From contig NZ_CP114978.1 of assembly GCF_027498035.1 (NCBI RefSeq), positions 1,054,001 through 1,118,000 on the forward strand: DNA of 64,000 nt, written 5' to 3'. This document shows, in pieces, positions 56,796-64,000 of the stretch (its first letter is position 1; each line of letters starts with the position of its first letter). This DNA comes from Pseudoxanthomonas sp. (GTDB lineage Bacteria; Pseudomonadota; Gammaproteobacteria; Xanthomonadales; Xanthomonadaceae). The notes below the pieces were generated by a model. It saw only the letters and a list, made by a program, of their open reading frames with translations. It was not told where the DNA came from and made no database searches. The position numbers were made by a program, and so were the translations under genes.

Positions 56796-57449
56796 TGCGC
56801 CCTGCTCCTTGTCGATCCCACCGGCCCGCTTGGCCGGCGCCGCCATCTGAACGCACCTGCCGCCCGACCAGGCATCAGCCGGCGCCGCACCGGCACACCG
56901 GCCAACACCTCGCCGCCGTGTCAGAAAAGTCCGAGGGCCGCGCGCGCCGGCCAGCAATCCGCCCAACGCAGCCAACACGACGCCGCAGGAAGCCCGCAGG
57001 CCACCATAAATGCCTGGCATGCCGCCAGAGTTTCCCGGCACCCGACCCAACCGGCCAGACCAACCACCCCCTCCCCGCCAGGCGCCGCCGACGCAACCCG
57101 GATTGCCAGTCTCAAAGCCCCAATCGCACGCCGCAACGCCTTGCGCGCAAGCGGCCAAGCCTTGCCCGCACACCATCAAGGCTGGCCCGCAAGCCACCAA
57201 CCCCGAACCGCCGCCCGCTGTTGCTTGCGCGCAGGGCCACATGGTTGCGAGCAACGCCCGGCACCTTGCAGCCGCAAAGTTTTTTGCCTTGCGCACAAAG
57301 TGGAAAGGCTTGCGGGCGAACCGAAAAGCCCGGCGCCTGGCGTGAAACCGTTGCGGGCAAGCTTCCCAATCAGCGAAGCGCAAGGCAAAAAGCCTTGCGC
57401 GCAAAGCAGTAACTCCCAATGCTCGAACACATTGGATTGCGTGAAGCAA
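56796..57449. other. 654-base gene-less region with degenerate TTGCGCGCAA repeats
   Basis: No credible gene on either strand; all frames are open but low-complexity. From about 57130 to 57400 short motifs recur: CCTTGCGCGCAAG (57136), GCTTGCGCGCAGG (57230), CCTTGCGCACAAAG (57293) and CCTTGCGCGCAAAG (57388), mixed with GGCCCGCAAGCC-like pieces. The TTGCGCGCAA core is palindromic. It separates hsdR from the preceding core gene. Confidence 0.5.
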
Positions 57450-59783
57450 CTAGCGAAACAAGTGCCGCTGGATACCGACGAATGCGCTACGGATCGCTTC
57501 CACGCTCCCCAAGGAACGCTTTGCGTCGTTGATGCCGCCGTAGCGGATGCGCAGGAAGTCGCCCACCTTGTTGGGCGCCAGCTCACCAATCCCATTCAAT
57601 TCATACGCCCCAAGCACGTAGTCCAGGAAGCTGCGCATCTCGCGCTCGTAGCCATCCATTCCAGTTTCACGAGCGCTGCGCACACGCTGCGAACGTGCGA
57701 GAGGCGCCAGGGTGAAGCGCACATAGCCCAGCACGTCAAAGATGTCGCTGTTCGGCGCGTCGATCAGCCGGCGCATGTCCTCCAGCCGGTCGCTGTCGTA
57801 ACCGAGCTCAGTCAATCGACGCATAAAGGCTTCGCGCCGCTCCGGGTCGCTCCAGACGTCGCGCAGTTCATCCTCTGACGTCACCAACTGGCCCAGGTCA
57901 CCGAACAGCTGATCCATGAACTCCTGGGCGGTAATCATCCGGCCCTGCCACCAGTACGTTGTCGCGCCGACGTAGCGGATACGCCGCACGTTACCGTCGG
58001 ACAGACGCACGACCACTTTCTCGGGACGGGGCGGCTCCTCGACGGAGTCGCCCCCGGTCGGCCCATGCGGCGGATAGGCGATGTCTTCCGGATCACGCGG
58101 CGGACGCGGCTGGCCCGGTGCTTCCGGCGGCAGCGGCTCGCCATCCCATTCCGGGTCGCTGAAGTGCGCGTAAGCCTTCACGAAGTCATAGATGGTGAAG
58201 AAATCCTTGCCATCGAAGGTGCGCGTCCCGCGCCCGATGATCTGCTTGAACTCGATCATCGACTTCACCGGTCGCAGCAGCACGATGTTGCGCACGTTCA
58301 GCGCATCCACGCCGGTGGAGAGCTTCTGCGAGGTGGTCAGGATGGTCGGCAGCGTCCGCGTGTTGTCCTGGAAATCCTCCAGGTGCTTCTCGCCCAGCTT
58401 GCCGTCGTCGGCCGTGACCCGCTGGCAATACAGCGGGTCCTGGTTGTCCTTGACCTGGTTGATCAGGTCACGCACGCGCGCCGCATGTTCCTGCGTGGCG
58501 CAGAACACCAGCGTCTTCTGCCGCTGGTCGATCTGGTCCATGAACTCGTTGACCCGGCTCAGCTCGCGCTGGTCGATGACCAGCCTGGTATTGAAGTCGG
58601 CTTCCGAATACACCTTGTCCCGGTCGATCTCGCCGCTGATCACCTGGTCCTCGTCGGAGAACTGGTAGCTGTCCAGCGTAGAGGCCATCTGCCGCACCTT
58701 GAATGGCGTCAGGAAGCCATCGCCGATGCCTTCCTTTAGCGCATAGGTGTAGACCGGCTCGCCGAAGTAGGCGTAGGTGTCCCCGTTGACATCGCGCTTG
58801 GGCGTGGCCGTCAGTCCCAGCTGCACCGCCGGCTTGAAGTAATCCAGGATCGCGCGCCAGGTGCTCTCGTCATTGGCACCGCCACGGTGGCACTCGTCGA
58901 TGACGATGAAATCGAAGAAGTCCGGCTCGTAACCTTCGAAGGTGAACTGCGGCGCCTCGGATGCATCGCCGCCGGTCATGAAGGTCTGGAAGATGGTGAA
59001 GAACACGCTGGCGTTGCGCGGGATCTTCTTCTGCCGGCGGATCTCGTCCGGGCTGATCCGGCATAGCGCATCGGCCGGGAACGCATTGAAGGCGTTGAAG
59101 GCCTGGTTGGCCAGGATATTGCGGTCAGCCAGGAACAGGATGCGCGGGCGCCGCACCGGGTCGCGGCTCAGGTTCCACTTGGACTGAAACAGCTTCCACG
59201 CGATCTGGAAGGCAATCGAGGTCTTGCCGGTGCCGGTGGCCAGGGTCAGCAGGATGCGCTCGCGCCCCTGCGCGATGGCGTCCAGCACGGCGGTGATGGC
59301 GTTGTGCTGGTAGTAGCGCGGCTGCCACTTGCCGCCGCCGGTCTCGAACGGCACCGCGCCAAAGCGCTCGCGCCAGTCATTGCCCTGCGGAAAGCAGCGC
59401 AGCCACAGTTCCTCCGGCGTCGGGAACGGCAGCACAACATCGCCTTCCGCGCCGGTCTGCATGTCGATGCCATACCAGCCGATGCCGTTGGTGGCGTAGC
59501 CGAAGCGCGCCTGCAGCAGGCCGGCGTACTGCTTGGCCTGCCCGACGCCTGCGGTATGGCCCAACCCTGCACGCTTGGCCTCGATCACTGCCAACGGGCG
59601 ACCGCGATAGCTCAGTACGTAATCCGCGGACAGTGACGCGGCACGCTGGTTGCCGCTGAAGATCCGTCCCGGTGAAATCGTCAGCTCGCGGGCCACATGC
59701 GAGCCGGGCACCACGCCCCAGCCGGCGTCCTTCAGCACGGGGTCAATGCGATTGGCGCGGGTATCGGCTTCCGTTTCGATCAT
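57450..59783 (-). CDS. hsdR: Type I restriction endonuclease subunit R
   Basis: 777 residues, shorter than EcoKI-type HsdR and like the EcoEI (type IB) branch. N-terminal nuclease: D54 in SADYVLSYRGR and E68-K70 in AVIEAKRAG. Motor: Walker A LATGTGKTSIA at 181-191, DECHR at 296-300, LTATPKRD and QIIGRGTRTF. The C-terminus (~560 on) is the helical part that joins the methylase. It translocates DNA from unmodified sites and cuts remotely. It starts 13 bases after the hsdS stop as the last gene of the operon. Confidence 0.96.
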   Translation of the reverse strand: MIETEADTRANRIDPVLKDAGWGVVPGSHVARELTISPGRIFSGNQRAASLSADYVLSYRGRPLAVIEAKRAGLGHTAGVGQAKQYAGLLQARFGYATNGIGWYGIDMQTGAEGDVVLPFPTPEELWLRCFPQGNDWRERFGAVPFETGGGKWQPRYYQHNAITAVLDAIAQGRERILLTLATGTGKTSIAFQIAWKLFQSKWNLSRDPVRRPRILFLADRNILANQAFNAFNAFPADALCRISPDEIRRQKKIPRNASVFFTIFQTFMTGGDASEAPQFTFEGYEPDFFDFIVIDECHRGGANDESTWRAILDYFKPAVQLGLTATPKRDVNGDTYAYFGEPVYTYALKEGIGDGFLTPFKVRQMASTLDSYQFSDEDQVISGEIDRDKVYSEADFNTRLVIDQRELSRVNEFMDQIDQRQKTLVFCATQEHAARVRDLINQVKDNQDPLYCQRVTADDGKLGEKHLEDFQDNTRTLPTILTTSQKLSTGVDALNVRNIVLLRPVKSMIEFKQIIGRGTRTFDGKDFFTIYDFVKAYAHFSDPEWDGEPLPPEAPGQPRPPRDPEDIAYPPHGPTGGDSVEEPPRPEKVVVRLSDGNVRRIRYVGATTYWWQGRMITAQEFMDQLFGDLGQLVTSEDELRDVWSDPERREAFMRRLTELGYDSDRLEDMRRLIDAPNSDIFDVLGYVRFTLAPLARSQRVRSARETGMDGYEREMRSFLDYVLGAYELNGIGELAPNKVGDFLRIRYGGINDAKRSLGSVEAIRSAFVGIQRHLFR

Positions 59784-59796
59784 GGCGACGTCCGTA

Positions 59797-60984
59797 TCAG
59801 CTGGTCAGTTGGCCTGAAAAGGCTTGTTGCAGGAGGGATTGGCGGAGGGCAGCGATGTCTTCGAGCTTAATCACGAATTCTGCTTCGAGACGAGCTGCCT
59901 GCGCCATGATTGAATCGATCTTCTTCACTGCCGCTCTTTGCACATCCAGCCCAGGCAACTTAAATTCATAGCGAAACAGGTGATCTCGATTCACTTTTGG
60001 CATTCCTGCCCGGTCCGATCCAGAGATCGCGTACGCGGTAAAGCGATTGGCCAAAAGAATGTGGAACAGAAAATTTCGATCCATCTCTGGTGATGGCAAA
60101 AGCGGATAGACGTCCGCACTGCATAGGCCGCGAAAATCGGGACGAGCTGCCTTTCTTAGGTAAGGGCGAATTTTGCTGTAAAGAATCATCCGCTCATCGA
60201 AGAGGAATTTCCCAGATTTAAGCCCCTCTTCCTTCGCTGTCTGAATGTCAACCAATGCATCGGATCCAGAGATCATGTTTCCTGCACCCAAGTGCGGCAT
60301 ATCGATGAATTGCTGCAGCCTAGGATCCACAAGCATTGAATCGATGGAAGCCACGTCTGCAAGATGAACTGCACCTCCAGAACTCTCTGCCTCCTGCAAA
60401 ACAGCCTCCTTAGCAGTCTCCATCAGATTACGTGCATCAAAGAGATTGGCCTCAGCATTTGCGCGGGCGCGATCAAGGGCGGCGAAGGCCTGATCGAGCA
60501 CCGCCACGATCCGCTTCTGCTCATCCAGTGGTGGCAGAGGAATCGTCACTCCTGATACAAGTTCGATGTTGAGATTGCGAACTGTGGAGCCTGCTGCACG
60601 ACTATCGAACTGAGAAAAAACTTGCGGAGAACTTAAAACGAAGTAGAGGTAGGCCTGATCAATACGGGAATAATCCGGCTTCAAGACCAACCAACCATCG
60701 TGGACGCATCCAGATGTTCGCAAGATGTAGGGGCGTCCGAAACTCATCGAGTTCGAAAGCAGGAAGTCACCGTCCTCGACCCACCTCGACTTGCTCAAGC
60801 CTTCAGGAATGATCTTCTCAGATGTTGAGTCGATGTATCTGCCGCCCTTCTCAGTGTCACCGATCTTGATCCAATTGATGCCATCCGGGCGATCAGTGAT
60901 GAATTTTTTTATGGGTCGCGGAGAGCCGCCACGAGCAACTTCTGCGAGACTTGCAATCGTTACCTGCTCCCATCCCTCAATCAC
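59797..60984 (-). CDS. hsdS: Type I restriction-modification specificity subunit S
   Basis: 395 residues with two target-recognition domains (about 5-150 and 200-340), each followed by a conserved helix: VTIPLPPLDEQKRIVAVLDQ in the middle and FKLPGLDVQRAAVKKIDSIM near the end. The pair of helices sets the spacing in the bipartite DNA target. By eye this gene is the most A+T-rich coding stretch in the window, as usual for exchangeable specificity genes. An A7 tract (60904-60910, coding IKKF) lies near the N-terminus. Start overlaps the hsdM stop (ATGA). Confidence 0.95.
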   Translation of the reverse strand: MIEGWEQVTIASLAEVARGGSPRPIKKFITDRPDGINWIKIGDTEKGGRYIDSTSEKIIPEGLSKSRWVEDGDFLLSNSMSFGRPYILRTSGCVHDGWLVLKPDYSRIDQAYLYFVLSSPQVFSQFDSRAAGSTVRNLNIELVSGVTIPLPPLDEQKRIVAVLDQAFAALDRARANAEANLFDARNLMETAKEAVLQEAESSGGAVHLADVASIDSMLVDPRLQQFIDMPHLGAGNMISGSDALVDIQTAKEEGLKSGKFLFDERMILYSKIRPYLRKAARPDFRGLCSADVYPLLPSPEMDRNFLFHILLANRFTAYAISGSDRAGMPKVNRDHLFRYEFKLPGLDVQRAAVKKIDSIMAQAARLEAEFVIKLEDIAALRQSLLQQAFSGQLTS

Positions 60985-62429
60985 AACATCCCCCGAATCT
61001 CTTCCAAGATCGCCCTCGTTTCTTCATCCCGCGTCAGCATATCGGCAATGATCTGCTCGGGGCTGCGCAGGGCTTCGGCTTCTGGTGCGTTCGGATTTTT
61101 GACCGCCAGATCGCAGGTCGCCGAGCCGATGGCTTCGACGTCCACCGCCCAGCTTTTCGGAGACTCCACCTTGGCCGCCTGCAGCATCACGAACTCTTCG
61201 AGGTCGGCGTCATTGAGCGGATTGGTCTTGCCCAGGCTGCGGCCGGGATCCAACTGGTAGTACCAGACCTTGCGCGTGGGCGCGCCACGTTCGAAGAACA
61301 GCACCACGGTCTTGACGCCCGCGCCCTGGAACGTGCCCTGCGGGCAATCCAGCACGGTGTGCAGGTTGCAGGTGGCCAGCAATTCCTTGCGCAGCTCGAC
61401 GCTGGCGTTGTCGGTATTGGACAGGAAGGTGTTCTTGATCACCACCGCGCCACGTCCGCCGGCCTTGAGCTTGCGGATGAAGTGCTGCAGGAACAGGTAG
61501 GCGGTCTCGCCGGACTTGATCGGGAAGTTCTGCTGCACCTCCTTACGCTCGCCGCCGCCGAAGGGCGGATTGGCCAGCACGATGTCGTGGCGGTCCTTTT
61601 CGCGGATCTCGCGCACGTTTTCCGAGAGGGTGTTGGTGTGGCGGATGTTGGGCGCATCCACGCCGTGCAGGATCATGTTCATCAGGCCCAGCACGTAGGC
61701 CAGCGACTTCTTCTCCTGCCCGTAGAAGGTCTTGTTCTGCAGCGTGCCCCAGTCCTTGGCCGACAGGTCATCGCGGTTGAGATATTCGAAGGCCTCGCAC
61801 AAAAAGCCAGCCGAACCGCAGGCGCCGTCATAGATGGTTTCGCCAATCACCGGCTTGACCACCTGGATCATGGCGCGGATCAGCGGGCGCGGCGTGTAGT
61901 ACTCACCGCCATTGCGCCCGGCGTTGCCCATGCGCTTGATGCGGGTCTCGTACAGGTCCGACAGCTCGTGCTTGGCCTGGCTGCTGCCGAAATCCAGCGT
62001 GTCGATGATCTCCAGCGCATCGCGCAGCGAATAGCCCGAGCGGAAGCGGTTGTCGATCTCGGAAAACGCCTCGCCAATCTTGTACTCGATGGTATCCGGG
62101 TCTTCGGTCGATTCACGGAACGACTCCAGGTACGGAAACAGCTGCCGGTCGACGAACTCGATCAGGTCCTTGCCGGTGACCGCATTCGGATCGGGCTTGC
62201 CGTCCTCGGTCTTGGGTGCAGCCCAGGTTTTCCACTGGAATTGCGCGTCGATGATGGGCTCGTACGCGCGCCCTTGCAGCGCAGCTTCATCGGCCCACTC
62301 GCGCTCCATGTCGTCCAGGTATTTGAGGAACAGCAGCCAGGAGGTCTGTTCGGCGTAGTCCAGCTCGGAGGCAAGGCCTTCGTCATTGCGCATGACGCGG
62401 TCGAGCGAATTGAATGCGTTCTCGTACAT
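60981..62429 (-). CDS. hsdM: Type I restriction-modification methylase subunit M
   Basis: 482 residues. An N-terminal helical domain is followed by the N6-adenine methylase domain: EYYTPR at 176-181, SAM motif I DGACGSAGFL at 201-210, and motif IV ANPPFGG at 286-292. It methylates the adenines of the target set by HsdS, protecting the host. The ATG at 62429 directly abuts the nucleotidyltransferase stop (TAGATG), so it is translated from the same message as the two regulatory or toxin-like genes. Confidence 0.96.
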   Translation of the reverse strand: MYENAFNSLDRVMRNDEGLASELDYAEQTSWLLFLKYLDDMEREWADEAALQGRAYEPIIDAQFQWKTWAAPKTEDGKPDPNAVTGKDLIEFVDRQLFPYLESFRESTEDPDTIEYKIGEAFSEIDNRFRSGYSLRDALEIIDTLDFGSSQAKHELSDLYETRIKRMGNAGRNGGEYYTPRPLIRAMIQVVKPVIGETIYDGACGSAGFLCEAFEYLNRDDLSAKDWGTLQNKTFYGQEKKSLAYVLGLMNMILHGVDAPNIRHTNTLSENVREIREKDRHDIVLANPPFGGGERKEVQQNFPIKSGETAYLFLQHFIRKLKAGGRGAVVIKNTFLSNTDNASVELRKELLATCNLHTVLDCPQGTFQGAGVKTVVLFFERGAPTRKVWYYQLDPGRSLGKTNPLNDADLEEFVMLQAAKVESPKSWAVDVEAIGSATCDLAVKNPNAPEAEALRSPEQIIADMLTRDEETRAILEEIRGML

Positions 62430-63137
62430 CTACTTCCCGTCTTTTTTGTGGCCTGACGCCATCTGGCGCAGGCGTTGGATGATGACAACCGCACGATCCG
62501 GGTCGGCAATGAGCCCCGGCAGGCAGTTGATGAAATCAGGGTCGGCCAACAGGCCGGTAAAGATGGTGGCAACGGCTTGCTGCAGGGCTGGCGATGCCGA
62601 AGCAAGTTCTTCGACAAGTTCAGGTCGACCGTCGACAACGTTAAGCACGTCTTCGAGGTCGTGGCTGGACAGGACATCGCCCTTGCCACGGCTCAGAAAG
62701 GCTTCCAGCTTGGTGGCGACAAAGGCTGGCGCACTCACCAAACGAATCGTCAGGCCGTTGCGCAGCAGCACCTGCTGCGCTGTGGCAATGGCTTCGTCGT
62801 ACCAGCGGTTGGTGAAGCCAAGCACCGACGCATCGGTGGGCATCAGATCGAATAACACGCCAGATGCGTTGTGCTGCCACCGGCAGATCACGCCGCTGGC
62901 GGCGTCGCGGATGAAACCGCGCTGCTCCAATTGCGCTTCAACCCGGTAAAACTGCATCAAGGTGTCAGCCTGCACGATGGCATCGACATCCAGCGTGGGC
63001 CGGACGCTCTCGGCCAACGGGTCGGTCAGCAACAGTCCCGCCGTTGAACCACCGACAAACACGACCTGATCGCGCAGGTCGCCGAGCGCTTCGGCAATCA
63101 CCTCCAGATGGGGAAGATTGGGATCAGGCCGCTGCAT
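62430..63137 (-). CDS. AbiEii-like nucleotidyltransferase
   Basis: 235 residues of the polymerase-beta nucleotidyltransferase fold: GGS at 29-31 in FVGGSTAGLL, D50 and D52 in PTLDVDAIV, and a third acid D97 in VLFDLMPTD. The Lys in FVATKLEAFLSRGKGDV after the core is the pattern of AbiEii/MNT-type proteins, toxins or antitoxins that add nucleotides to tRNA or to partner proteins. The order of genes (helix-turn-helix protein first, 14-base overlap) resembles AbiE systems. Target and activity are unknown. Lies between the winged-helix gene and hsdM without gaps. Confidence 0.82.
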   Translation of the reverse strand: MQRPDPNLPHLEVIAEALGDLRDQVVFVGGSTAGLLLTDPLAESVRPTLDVDAIVQADTLMQFYRVEAQLEQRGFIRDAASGVICRWQHNASGVLFDLMPTDASVLGFTNRWYDEAIATAQQVLLRNGLTIRLVSAPAFVATKLEAFLSRGKGDVLSSHDLEDVLNVVDGRPELVEELASASPALQQAVATIFTGLLADPDFINCLPGLIADPDRAVVIIQRLRQMASGHKKDGK

Positions 63138-63654
63138 CGAGGGGCTTCAAGGCATCGGACAGGAGCTGTGCGGCCAGTTCGCGCTCACGCACACGGCCGA
63201 TACGCAAGGCATCCAGCAACGCCAGCAGGCGATGCAATGCAGGGTCGGCCAGCGCTGCTTGCGGCGCAGTCCGATAAATCGGTGAAACCGATGGACCGCG
63301 CGCGCTTCCTTGCGAATGTGCCCATACCGGCGTGTCGCTCTCGCTATGCAGCAAGCTGGAAAGCGGCTCGGCCGCATGTGCGGTTGGCACGCCGCGCTTG
63401 ACTGGCCCCACTTCGGCCGGGAACGCATAACGGACGCCGTGAACCAGGAACTCCTGCAACGCCGGGCCGATGGGCGACCAATCACCCCTGCCCCGCGCGT
63501 TCACCAACCCCGCGGCCGTGGCCCGTTTGACGCTGGCATGGACCTCGGCGGCGCTCATGGCCAATTCCTGGGCAAGCACGGCAAAGGTGAACTTCCGCTC
63601 CGGATGGGCGGCCACCTTCAGCAGCACCAACAGTTCTTGGGGTTTAAGATCCAT
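63124..63654 (-). CDS. Winged-helix protein, probable autoregulator/antitoxin of the defence operon
   Basis: 176 residues. The N-terminal half is a MarR-like winged helix: LKPQELLVLLKVAAHPE, FAVLAQELAMSAAEVHASVKR and TAAGLVNARGRG. The middle is a polar linker and the C-terminus a helix (RVRERELAAQLLSDAL) that may contact the partner. It is the first gene of the operon, 5 bases after a perfect 28-bp palindrome, and overlaps the nucleotidyltransferase start by 14 bases. Antitoxin/regulator role is inferred from this order. The start codon lacks a clear Shine-Dalgarno sequence; translation may be leaderless. Confidence 0.75.
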   Translation of the reverse strand: MDLKPQELLVLLKVAAHPERKFTFAVLAQELAMSAAEVHASVKRATAAGLVNARGRGDWSPIGPALQEFLVHGVRYAFPAEVGPVKRGVPTAHAAEPLSSLLHSESDTPVWAHSQGSARGPSVSPIYRTAPQAALADPALHRLLALLDALRIGRVRERELAAQLLSDALKPLDAAA

Positions 63655-63659
63655 GACTC

Positions 63660-63687
63660 ATATTCGCTATTCGCGAATAGCGAATAT
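63660..63687. promoter_or_regulatory. Perfect 28-bp palindrome, operator of the defence operon
   Basis: Arms ATATTCGCTATTCG and CGAATAGCGAATAT are exact reverse complements with no spacer. Each arm repeats TATTCG, so two dimers could bind. It lies 5 bases before the ATG of the winged-helix gene, where it would overlap the promoter or ribosome entry site. Confidence 0.85.
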
Positions 63688-63798
63688 TGCCGATCAATAC
63701 CTACTTCTGCAAGAAAAAATGAAGGCTCTGCACGCATTGCATCGTGATGCCGCATCCATCGGCCGGAGCAACTGTCTCAAATCCGTAGGGGCCTTGCT

Positions 63799-63872
63799 GT
63801 AGAGCGGAGCTTGCTCCGCTGCTCTTGGTTGGTTTCGTGGAAAGAGTCCCAGCGGAGCAAGCTCCGCTCTAC
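63799..63872. repeat. GTAG-REP inverted pair
   Basis: GTAGAGCGGAGCTTGCTCCG at 63799 and its inverse AGCGGAGCAAGCTCCGCT ending CTAC at 63872, 30 bases apart; nearly the same arrangement and spacing as the 29.16 kb pair. Confidence 0.9.
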
Positions 63873-63874
63873 GG

Positions 63875-63940
63875 GTGGGAGCCGCTTCAGCGGCGATGTG
63901 GGCTTGCCGGAAAGCCCTTCGCCGCTGAAGCGGCTCCCAC
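63875..63940. repeat. Second REP family: GTGGGAGCCGCTTCAGCGGC inverted pair
   Basis: GTGGGAGCCGCTTCAGCGGC at 63875 and GCCGCTGAAGCGGCTCCCAC ending at 63940 are exact inverted copies. This is a different palindrome family from the GTAG repeats, placed two bases after them. The rest of the window edge (63688-64000) shows no gene. Confidence 0.85.
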
Positions 63941-64000
63941 GATGCCGGATTTTCTGTAGGGCCATGCCCCGTGAAGGTGGCGTCTGCGAGAGGTCATGCG

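Noticed and set aside
57001..57412. A gene for an Arg/Lys/Pro-rich protein in the region beside hsdR
   Set aside because: All six frames are low-complexity and none has a ribosome site or a consistent codon pattern; the repeats are better described at DNA level.
62430..63654. A MNT-HEPN toxin-antitoxin pair
   Set aside because: The partner of the nucleotidyltransferase is a winged-helix protein and shows no HEPN RxxxxH motif, so the AbiE-like description fits better.

Overview
The window is a 64 kb stretch of high-G+C chromosome from a Xanthomonadaceae-type gammaproteobacterium, most likely Pseudoxanthomonas or a close relative such as Stenotrophomonas or Xanthomonas. The evidence is the gene content: a lexA2-imuA-imuB-dnaE2 cassette, a maltose locus built around a TonB-dependent receptor, YaeQ, and a UBP-type zinc finger gene beside a cNMP-binding flavoprotein. 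Many GTAG-type palindromic repeats like those of Stenotrophomonas point the same way. The genus is an inference; no rRNA or tRNA gene is present to settle it.

Layout. 1-6.3 kb: the 3' two-thirds of mfd, then small genes (membrane protein, VOC protein, MAPEG protein, DUF3175 protein, lipoprotein, a frameshifted GNAT gene). 6.5-19.4 kb: rhomboid protease, peptide transporter, secreted GH3 glucosidase, a barnase/barstar pair, dbpA, apt, selO, a cold-shock gene, a pseudouridine synthase, yaeQ and a frameshifted HI0933/BaiN-like flavoprotein. 19.5-29.1 kb: a maltose/maltodextrin regulon made of a LacI regulator, secreted amylase, inner-membrane sugar symporter, alpha-glucosidase and TonB-dependent receptor. 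The two intergenic regions of this locus carry the same 14-bp near-palindrome, the probable operator. 29.2-39.7 kb: Bcr/CflA exporter, a tandem glycine riboswitch driving gcvP, an MHYT-GGDEF protein with a decayed EAL domain, a GH92 mannosidase and a membrane protein with a Mrr-like domain that seems to have lost its catalytic residues. 39.8-46.5 kb: the SOS mutasome operon lexA2-imuA-imuB-dnaE2-alkB behind a perfect LexA palindrome. 46.7-56.8 kb: esterase, exporter, LysR/SDR divergent pair, zinc finger/flavoprotein pair, GH30 glucosylceramidase, alpha/beta hydrolase and an unknown 156-aa protein.

57.4-63.7 kb: a five-gene, minus-strand defence operon. A winged-helix protein and an AbiEii-like nucleotidyltransferase come first, then hsdM, hsdS and hsdR of a type I restriction-modification system. 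All junctions overlap or abut, and a perfect 28-bp palindrome lies 5 bases before the first start codon. This looks like an autoregulated type I system with a built-in toxin/antitoxin-like or regulatory module, and is the most promising lead in the window.

Two themes cut across the window. First, a family of GTAG palindromes occurs singly, in inverted pairs and in an enlarged form that carries an extra ~20-nt internal segment; in two places the GTAG supplies a gene's TAG stop codon. Second, three ordinary conserved genes each carry a one-base indel in or next to a short homopolymer, so either the assembly has residual indel errors or these genes are freshly broken. No insertion sequence, prophage, CRISPR array, tRNA or rRNA was seen.
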